Shown piece after piece: positions 59,101 to 64,000 of a DNA stretch of 64,000 nt. Position 1 is the first letter of the stretch. Each line of letters begins with the position of its first letter. Location of the stretch: positions 62,001 through 126,000 of the forward strand of contig CAYNLK010000005.1 of NCBI GenBank assembly GCA_964398055.1, in the 5' to 3' direction. Origin of the DNA: CAYNLK01 sp964398055. GTDB lineage: Bacteria > Chloroflexota > Anaerolineae > 4572-78 > J111. Both the position numbers and the translations under genes were made by a program. The notes below the pieces were generated by a model. It was not told the DNA's origin, did no database searches, and was given only the letters and a program-made list of their open reading frames with translations.

Positions 59101-60363
59101 CGAGCCGGCCTGCTGAGCGGCCTGGCCGGCCAGGTCTGGCGGCAAACCGTGAACCGCTTCTGGCCCGCCCGTGCCCTGGGGCGGGGCGCGGCCAGCCGGC
59201 CTGTTTTGCTGCAAGCCGCCCGGGCTTACGAAGGTCTGACCGCGGTCTACTACTTTGCCAATGAGTCGCTGCTGACCCTGTACGCGGCCTTTCGCTCCCT
59301 GTCTCTGGCCGAAGCAGCCGGGCCGTCGCCCGAACTGGCTCGAGGCTATGCCTCCGTTGGGGTAATCATCAGCTTTGTGCCGCTGCATCGCCTGGCCAAT
59401 CTGTACTGCCGGCGGGCTTTGGAGATGGCCGGCCAGATCGATGATTTGCCGGCGCGGGCCTGGGTCTTCCTGCTGGCGGGAGTCTATTATGCCGGCGTGG
59501 GCCGCTGGGCCGAGGCGGAGACCCTCCTCACCCAAGTCAAGGAAATTTCTGAACGGTTGGGCGACCATAGCCGCTGGAGCGACGCCGTAGGTAACCTGGG
59601 CATGGTCCATTATTTTGAAGGTCACTTTCAACAGAGCGCCGAACTGTATGACCAACTGCTGGTTTCGTCAGAGCGGCGGAGCGATGCGCACAATCGGGCC
59701 TGGGCGCTGCGGGGGCAGGCTTACTGTTTGTTGCCGTGCGGTGAATTTGCCGGAGCGCTAGATCGTCTCCAAACCATTCAAACCATCCTCAGCCAGAATC
59801 CCGACATTGTGGACGAAGCCTTGCACATCGACGTGTACGGCCTGCTGGCGCTGACCCGCGCCCGCCGCCACGAACCGGACCAGGCGCTGGCTGCGGCCAA
59901 CCAGGCGGTCAGCCTGATCGCCAAAACATCGCCGACCTCGTACCTGTCGCTGCCTGGCTATGGCGGCGTGGTAGAAACTTATCTGGGTCTCTGGGAACAT
60001 CACCTGGCGACCGGTGCGCCTCTTCCTCAAAATCTGAAAGCCAATATTCGACAGGCCTGCCGGGCTTTGGGCAGTTATGCCAGGGTATTCCCGATTGGCC
60101 GGCCGCGGGCCTATCTCTGTCGCGGCTCATTCGAATGGCTGTCCGGGCGACCCTATCTGGCCCGCCAACTTTGGTCCCGGAGCCTGAGCGCGGCCCAGCG
60201 GCTGGGGATGCCCTATTCGCAAGGCCGGGCGCTTTACGAACTGGGCCGCCATCTGCCGCCCACCGACCCGGCCCGCCTGGCCCACTTGAACCGCGCCGGC
60301 GAAATTTTCAACCAACTTCAGGCTACTTACGAATTACAGCGAGTGCAGGAAATCTTGAGCTGA
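56158..60363 (+). CDS. class III adenylyl cyclase-STAND ATPase-TPR protein (soluble AC-like)
   Basis: 1401 residues from GTG 56158. Two cyclase homology domains: the first (about 35-195) has FADISGFTALTERL and GGDIVKFAGDALIALW with both metal-binding Asp; the second (about 285-435) has FVNLPDLTY where the first Asp is Asn, but keeps KLSVDEKGVMLIAALG and EYTMIGDVVNLAARL. A STAND ATPase follows with Walker A EGETGIGKSS (about 493-502) and Walker B-like LVLEDTHWLDSASW (about 623-636), then a long TPR region to the end. This is the domain order of soluble adenylyl cyclase, with one competent and one degenerate centre. It should make cAMP (or cGMP) in response to a cytosolic signal. Confidence 0.9.
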   Translation: MPDLIETLASYTPALITRRLAVDPTPITAPASERFPAAVLFADISGFTALTERLAQRGPAGAEELTQLLNTYFDQLIQLITGYGGDIVKFAGDALIALWPATRQTELPAKAQLALAVHRAARCSLLTQQRLNGYEVAPGIQLSLKLALGAGEILTMHLGGEYGRWEFLVTGDPLIQVGRAGQRIGPGEVILSSEAWALVEKVAVGAPLLAPRSTHATAANPTSEERADILLKDIPETLPVAPADGPPLDKPRLPPQAEAGLKAYIPGAILARLAARQTGWLAELRRVTILFVNLPDLTYTMPLEQAQTVMRTLQQALYRYEGSINKLSVDEKGVMLIAALGLPPLAHEDDATRGVLAAQAMQTKLLELGLRSAIGVTTGRAFCGTVGNAQRREYTMIGDVVNLAARLMQAAPADILCDAATFQAARNTMEFEPLPAITVKGKSEPVAVYRPLGQKESAHRHQTIMVDRQAERTTLVDRLQTLLRGRGSVVIIEGETGIGKSSLVADLLAQADVLDVTSLIGGGDAIDKSTPYHAWRPVFKQLFKLDSLPDDPARQRAYVLAQLAPAWRTLAPLLQPVLPLDWPDNDITKQMTGKIRADNTHQLLVNLLQQAVQGDGSAARPYLLVLEDTHWLDSASWTLTLLVAQQVAPLLLVVVTRPLAEPRPAEYKELQQSPTCTLLSLNNLSLPDTTALVSHRLQVDTLPESLAELIYAKAGGNPFFCEELALALRDTGFITVADGQCRLTVKSSSLQDLHLPDTVEGVITSRIDRLTPAQQLTLKVASVIGRAFEYALLHDVHPIEADRTFLADYLDTLDRLDITELESPEPDLAYIFKQLTTQEVAYNMLLFAQRRALHQAVAEWYERTYADDLSPFYSILAYHWQAANAIPKAIDYLEKAGQQALHNYANAEAVEFFSRALALTEPGPAEVDGEQAAVEAASLRLRRAGWETNLGQAYVNWAKLSEGRAHLERGLALLGYPLPQSRAGLLSGLAGQVWRQTVNRFWPARALGRGAASRPVLLQAARAYEGLTAVYYFANESLLTLYAAFRSLSLAEAAGPSPELARGYASVGVIISFVPLHRLANLYCRRALEMAGQIDDLPARAWVFLLAGVYYAGVGRWAEAETLLTQVKEISERLGDHSRWSDAVGNLGMVHYFEGHFQQSAELYDQLLVSSERRSDAHNRAWALRGQAYCLLPCGEFAGALDRLQTIQTILSQNPDIVDEALHIDVYGLLALTRARRHEPDQALAAANQAVSLIAKTSPTSYLSLPGYGGVVETYLGLWEHHLATGAPLPQNLKANIRQACRALGSYARVFPIGRPRAYLCRGSFEWLSGRPYLARQLWSRSLSAAQRLGMPYSQGRALYELGRHLPPTDPARLAHLNRAGEIFNQLQATYELQRVQEILS

Positions 60364-60364
60364 G

Positions 60365-61306
60365 ATGGATGAGCCGCAACTGAGCCAGATTATTACCGCT
60401 GCCGTGACCCGTCTCCGGGCCGAGTTGAGCCAGGCCGCGCCCTATCTGGCCGGGCATGTGGAGCCGTGGCTGCTCCAACTGGCCGGCAGCAACCAGCCTG
60501 CCGCCTATTTCAAACATCCCCTGGCTTTTCCTGCACTCTTATTGCCCTGGTGGCTGGAGCAAACCATCCACCCCCAACCCAACCCAAATTTTCAGGCCGA
60601 CCTGGCTTACTCCACCATTAACGGCTACTACTACATCCGCCTGATCGACAACCTGATGGACGGTCACGCCACGGTCGAGCTGGCTCTGCTGCCGGCGCTG
60701 GGCTTCTTTCACAGCCAATTCCAGCTTATTTACCAGCGCTATTTTGCGGCGGACCAGCCCTTTTGGGATTTCTTCATCACCACCTGGCTCCAGTCGGCCG
60801 AGGTTACACTGCAAGACGCCGGGCTGACCGACATCGACGAGGCGACCTTCAAGCAGGTGACGGCCAAGAAAGTAGGCGCGGCCAAGATTCCGCTGGCGGC
60901 GGTCTGTTACCGGTTTGACCGGCCTGCACTCATTTCACCTTGGTCCGAACTCGTCGATCAACTGGGCGGCTGGCATCAATTCTTGAATGATCTCTTGAGC
61001 TGGCATCGCGACCACGCCCGCCAGACCTGCACCTACTTCCTGTCTGAGGCGGAGCGACAGCGGGTCAGCGATGAGCCGATGGTGTGTTGGGTCGCTCGCG
61101 AGGGCTTTGACTGGGCTATGGGCCGGCTGCAAGAATGGTTAGCAGAGCTGCAAGCCCTGGCGATGGAACTGCACAGCCCTCCCTTGAACGCCTACCTGGT
61201 TGAGCGTGGCCGGATGCTGCAACAGCAGCAAGCGGAAGTGGCGGAGGGATTGGCTCAACTGACCAGGGTGCTCAATTTGAATTGGGACTTACCGGGCCGG
61301 TCATAG
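60365..61306 (+). CDS. class I terpenoid-synthase-fold protein
   Basis: 313 residues, ATG one base after the cyclase stop, so the two are co-translated. All-helical. INGYYYIRLIDNLMDGHATV has D-x3-D in the place of the first Asp-rich motif of class I isoprenoid synthases, and HQFLNDLLSWHRDHARQTCTY resembles the second (ND-x3-S-x3-D) metal motif. Related proteins are annotated as class 1 isoprenoid biosynthesis enzymes. The first motif is weak (one Asp short of DDxxD), so activity is not certain. What it does beside a cyclase is unclear. Confidence 0.6.
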   Translation: MDEPQLSQIITAAVTRLRAELSQAAPYLAGHVEPWLLQLAGSNQPAAYFKHPLAFPALLLPWWLEQTIHPQPNPNFQADLAYSTINGYYYIRLIDNLMDGHATVELALLPALGFFHSQFQLIYQRYFAADQPFWDFFITTWLQSAEVTLQDAGLTDIDEATFKQVTAKKVGAAKIPLAAVCYRFDRPALISPWSELVDQLGGWHQFLNDLLSWHRDHARQTCTYFLSEAERQRVSDEPMVCWVAREGFDWAMGRLQEWLAELQALAMELHSPPLNAYLVERGRMLQQQQAEVAEGLAQLTRVLNLNWDLPGRS

Positions 61307-61350
61307 AACATCACATAGGCAAATCATTCATCCTTTTGCTACCTTTGAGG

Positions 61351-61387
61351 TATAATGAATGTGGTAGGATGTGATAGGATGTGATAG
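61351..61387 (+). promoter_or_regulatory. TATAAT and 10-bp direct repeats before the MNT-HEPN gene
   Basis: TATAAT at 61351-61356 is followed by two exact tandem copies of taggatgtga (61365-61384) and a partial third, ending 24 bp before the ATG. The repeats could be an operator for autoregulation. No good -35 is visible. Confidence 0.45.
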
Positions 61388-61410
61388 TACTTAAGAATTG
61401 AGAAACGGTG

Positions 61411-62169
61411 ATGGAAAGCTTACAGTTGACTGACAAAACCTTTCCAAAAGACATTTTGGCGGATATTCGGGCGATTGAACAAATCCTGCTTCAGTATGGA
61501 GCAGAAAAAGTCATCTTATATGGATCAATGGCCAGAGGAGATTATCATGCCAATTCAGATATTGATATCTGTGTAGAGGGATTACCCCATCAAAATTATT
61601 TTCGAGCTTTCGCTGCATGTATGATGCAGGCTCAACGCCCGATGAGCGTTCTTGATTTTTCCGATACTTATGGTTACCTCAGAGAGAGAATCTTGGAAGA
61701 GGGGAAAATAATTGCTATGAGTATAAATAGATTGAGAGAAGAAATTGAGTTTGGTTTAGAAAACCTGGAAAAAATCTATCTGAATATCTCAAAGTTTTCT
61801 CAACAAGATACCTCAAAAGATATTGTGATAGCTGCATTAACTTATGAATGCTTTGGATACTATAATGCCATTGAACATCTGATTATCAGATTGCTGAAAT
61901 ATCTTTCAATTGAGATACCAACTGGACCATTCTCTCATAGAGACATCTTGCGAACTTTCTATGCCGTAGCAGATGACAGAGGATTCAAAGTTGATGAGGA
62001 AAGTTCTACCGTTATAGAAAATTTAATGGCCTTCCGTCATATTGCTACCAAAATCTACAGTTTTTTGGTAGACTGGGAAAAACTTGAAGTGATTATTGAT
62101 GACATAAAGGGGAGTCACAATAATATCAAACAACTTTTCACTGCTATTCTAAATATGGTAAACAATTGA
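61411..62169 (+). CDS. fused MNT nucleotidyltransferase-HEPN domain protein
   Basis: 252 residues from ATG 61411. The N-terminal domain has VILYGSMARGDYHANSDIDI, the G-S-x-A-R-G and D-x-D nucleotidyltransferase signature of MntA-type antitoxins. The C-terminal half is helical and HEPN-like (ECFGYYNAIEHLIIRLLKYL, NLMAFRHIATKIYSFLVDWE), but in the place of R-x4-6-H it reads RHIATKIY, with Lys at the usual His, so RNase activity is doubtful. In known HepT-MntA systems the two are separate proteins and MntA adenylylates HepT; here they are one chain. The gene is strikingly AT-rich beside its neighbours, a sign of recent transfer. Confidence 0.75.
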   Translation: MESLQLTDKTFPKDILADIRAIEQILLQYGAEKVILYGSMARGDYHANSDIDICVEGLPHQNYFRAFAACMMQAQRPMSVLDFSDTYGYLRERILEEGKIIAMSINRLREEIEFGLENLEKIYLNISKFSQQDTSKDIVIAALTYECFGYYNAIEHLIIRLLKYLSIEIPTGPFSHRDILRTFYAVADDRGFKVDEESSTVIENLMAFRHIATKIYSFLVDWEKLEVIIDDIKGSHNNIKQLFTAILNMVNN

Positions 62170-62172
62170 AGG

Positions 62173-63843
62173 ATGATCAACCCAAATAGTGAGGTGAATC
62201 TGTTCGAACTGGGCCAACACCATTTTAACCGGTTCAAGCATGAGTTCGCTGCCTACGGCATCGAGACCGACCCGGCCCTGGAGCTGCGCCGGGGCAGCGG
62301 CATGTTGTGTTATTACAGCCTGGAGGATGGCCACATCTACCTGGCGGTGCCGGACCTGACCAGCCCGGTCGGCAAACTCCAGGCGCTGTTTCTGCGCTCT
62401 TTGCTCGGTTGCGCCAGCAATGAGGAGCTGCTGCGCTTCTTTGAGTTGTTCATTCCGCACGTAATTGCCCACGAGTTGGCTCACCACTACCGCCATCGCT
62501 ATGGCCAGTTTGGACAAAGCATGTATGAGGAAGAGCAAATTGCCAATAAGTTAGCCGTGGCCGTGGTCAAGCATCGCCTTTCGCCGGCAGCCAAAGCGCA
62601 GGCCAGAGAGTTTCTGCGGCGAGCTATGGAGGCCCTCTCGGCCAAGATGGCCGCTCAAAGCATCGCCGTTGACTCCTACTACAGCGTGCTGCACGCCCTC
62701 AACGTCTCCGGCCAGATCGGCGTGGCCGATTTTGAAAATGTCGAACTCATTAAAACGATGTTCGGGGTGTCGGAAGATGAGTTACTCAGAGGCAGCGGCC
62801 AACTATCGGCCGATTTGATCGAACGCCTGGAGCAGCGGCCTAACCTGATCCAGGAAATTGACGAGCAATATACTTCGGACCAGATCAAATATATTTACTA
62901 CCACGTCGGCTGGTTGTACCTGGATTTGACCAGCCGGGAAACGGAGTATGTGGATGAGTTTGCCCGCGACTACCTGGGCCTGGGCCAGAAATTTCTGCCG
63001 GCCCCTCAAGCCGACCCTGACCCCGGCGTTGCCGCCATTCAAGCCTGCTTCAAGGCTTATCAAGAGGCGCAGTTCCTCTCTGAGGCGGCAGCCCGCTATT
63101 TTTACAAAAGGTACCGGGCCTTATTGCTGGCCAAATTGAAATCGGTTCAACTGCCGGTGGCGGCCCATACGGCCAGCCTGCAACGCGAGGCCAGCTTAAT
63201 TCTGGAGAACTGGAGCGGGCATGAGTCCGACACGTTGAACTATCTGGCCGAGTTGGCCCCGCCGGCGCTGCGCCGCTTGTTCCCTCGCAGTATCGCCGCC
63301 TACCTGGAACCTGAGCTGGACGTGCTGGCCGCCTTACCCACCGCCACCGACCGGCGGTTATGGCAGCAGGCCCGGGGCCTGGTTGAGGACGAGGCGGCTC
63401 AAAATACCCTGTACCGCCTGGCCATCCTTGACCAATCCGATATTTATCGCCCCTTGCCGGCCGGGCTGATGCTGGAATTGGCCCAGCTCTTTTGCCAGGC
63501 GCATTACGCCGCCGGCGAAACCGTCATCTGGCAGAATGAGCGGAACGACGACGTTTACTTTTTGATCGACGGCCAGTTGGAGGTCTTGGTTACCCGTAAT
63601 GGCCAGGTTGAGCGGATTGACCTGATTGAGCCGGGTCAAATGTTTGGTGAAATCGCCTTCTTCACCGAGGACCCCCGCTACGCCACCGTGCGCGCTGTGG
63701 CCCCGTCGCGCTGTTTTGTGTTGACCGACGCCGATTTGCAGATCTTTGCCTTCAAACACCCGGCGATCTTGATGCAGATGGCCGGCGCGCTGGCCAAACG
63801 GTTGGCCAATCTGTATCAAACCAGCCGCAAAGAGACGGTCTAA
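62173..63843 (+). CDS. HExxH metallopeptidase-like protein with C-terminal cNMP-binding domain
   Basis: 556 residues. IPHVIAHELAHHYRHRYGQF contains HELAHH (H100-ExxH), and a Glu cluster YEEEQIANKLAV about 16 residues on could be the third zinc ligand of a gluzincin. The middle is helical with no family I know. The C-terminal 120 residues form a cyclic-nucleotide-binding domain: YAAGETVIWQNERNDDVYFL, VERIDLIEPGQMFGEIAFFT and DPRYATVRAVAPS, with the Gly-Glu and Arg of the phosphate-binding cassette. No DNA-binding domain follows. Nucleotide binding may switch peptidase activity; the cyclase 2 kb upstream is the obvious source. It starts 3 bp after the MNT-HEPN stop. Confidence 0.78.
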   Translation: MINPNSEVNLFELGQHHFNRFKHEFAAYGIETDPALELRRGSGMLCYYSLEDGHIYLAVPDLTSPVGKLQALFLRSLLGCASNEELLRFFELFIPHVIAHELAHHYRHRYGQFGQSMYEEEQIANKLAVAVVKHRLSPAAKAQAREFLRRAMEALSAKMAAQSIAVDSYYSVLHALNVSGQIGVADFENVELIKTMFGVSEDELLRGSGQLSADLIERLEQRPNLIQEIDEQYTSDQIKYIYYHVGWLYLDLTSRETEYVDEFARDYLGLGQKFLPAPQADPDPGVAAIQACFKAYQEAQFLSEAAARYFYKRYRALLLAKLKSVQLPVAAHTASLQREASLILENWSGHESDTLNYLAELAPPALRRLFPRSIAAYLEPELDVLAALPTATDRRLWQQARGLVEDEAAQNTLYRLAILDQSDIYRPLPAGLMLELAQLFCQAHYAAGETVIWQNERNDDVYFLIDGQLEVLVTRNGQVERIDLIEPGQMFGEIAFFTEDPRYATVRAVAPSRCFVLTDADLQIFAFKHPAILMQMAGALAKRLANLYQTSRKETV

Positions 63844-63942
63844 GGTTACTTTTGCCCCATTGCGAATCATCCGGCCGCTGTGATATATATGAGTTGTAAA
63901 TCTAATTTATAACCAACTGTATCTAGCACGGAGGGAACCAAA

Positions 63943-64000
63943 ATGGGTGCCGATTTACAACTGCTGGTAGGAAAAATTTTATCTGATCAGGATTTCGCCA
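63943..64000 (+). CDS. start of a small gene, possibly RiPP-precursor-like, 3' cut by window end
   Basis: ATG 63943 with GGAGGG upstream opens MGADLQLLVGKILSDQDFA and runs off the window. The pattern of a short helix ending in L-xx-D-x-(E/D)F resembles the leader of NHLP/Os1348- or Franean1_4349-like RiPP precursor peptides (…KxLTDPEFR…). With only 19 residues this is a guess; the ribosome site makes it a real gene start. Confidence 0.45.
   Translation, partial: MGADLQLLVGKILSDQDFA

Overview
The window looks like a chromosome segment of a GC-rich, non-cultured-type member of the Chloroflexota (Anaerolineae-like). This is an inference from gene content: a DUF2298 (Chlor_Arch_YYY) membrane protein, a TIGR03663/Agl23-like membrane protein fused to an NHL propeller, very large BTAD-ATPase and cyclase-ATPase-TPR regulators, Thr/Pro-rich stalked lipoproteins, many ECF sigma/anti-sigma pairs, and families of short imperfect repeats. 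I see no rRNA, tRNA, CRISPR array, transposase, integrase or replication origin.

Layout. 1-3.7 kb: 3' part of a GlnE-type adenylyltransferase with two ACT domains inserted between its two catalytic halves. 3.8-6.4 kb: DUF2298 membrane protein. 6.4-9.0 kb: a more AT-rich XamI-like type II restriction-modification pair. 9.0-11.6 kb: ATP-grasp ligase, ECF sigma with membrane anti-sigma, orphan HicB-like protein. 11.6-17.1 kb: two GT-C-like polytopic proteins, the second carrying a C-terminal NHL propeller. 17.3-28.7 kb (minus strand): SLC13/TrkA-C permease, a cytochrome c/DUF2231 group, a SigK/RskA pair, a thioredoxin-like gene with an in-frame TGA exactly at the first Cys of CxxC, a second ECF/zinc-finger anti-sigma pair, secreted proteins, an Asn/Asp-rich lipoprotein and an STT3-like protein. 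29.1-30.8 kb: an ECF sigma with a DUF5667-type partner whose tail is again Asn/Asp-rich. 31-34 kb: valS behind a T-box leader. 34-40.4 kb: VTT/DedA protein, C39-like peptidase, beta-carbonic anhydrase, threonine dehydratase, GNAT acetyltransferase, a candidate small RNA and two paralogous lipoproteins. 40.6-43.3 kb: MOCOS-like class V aminotransferase, cytosolic PhnD-like protein and a small alpha/beta-barrel-like protein. 43.3-50.0 kb: a self-contained PTS island (SorC-type regulator, IIB, HPr, IIA, second IIB, galactitol-type IIC, EI) bounded by 25-bp direct repeats. 50.0-54.1 kb: a BTAD regulator-ATPase fused to an oligopeptide-type solute-binding domain. 54.3-64 kb: small proteins, an SDR, a soluble-adenylyl-cyclase-like cyclase-ATPase-TPR protein, a terpenoid-synthase-fold protein, an AT-rich nucleotidyltransferase-HEPN fusion, a zinc-metallopeptidase/cNMP-binding fusion, and the start of a possible RiPP-precursor-like gene.

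How the parts may work together. The PTS island encodes a whole phosphorelay from PEP to sugar plus its own regulator. The cyclase at 56.2-60.4 kb and the cNMP-binding peptidase at 62.2-63.8 kb could be producer and receiver of one nucleotide signal. Three ECF sigma factors sit with their antagonists within about 14 kb (four within 20 kb), pointing to heavy envelope-stress or redox signalling around secreted cytochromes and lipoproteins.

The most noteworthy observations are the candidate UxxC thioredoxin-like selenoprotein (23201-23635, minus), the direct repeats that bound the PTS island and match the 3' end of the neighbouring regulator gene, the regulator-solute-binding fusion, and degenerate 7- and 8-bp-period repeats that sit both between genes and in frame inside genes.
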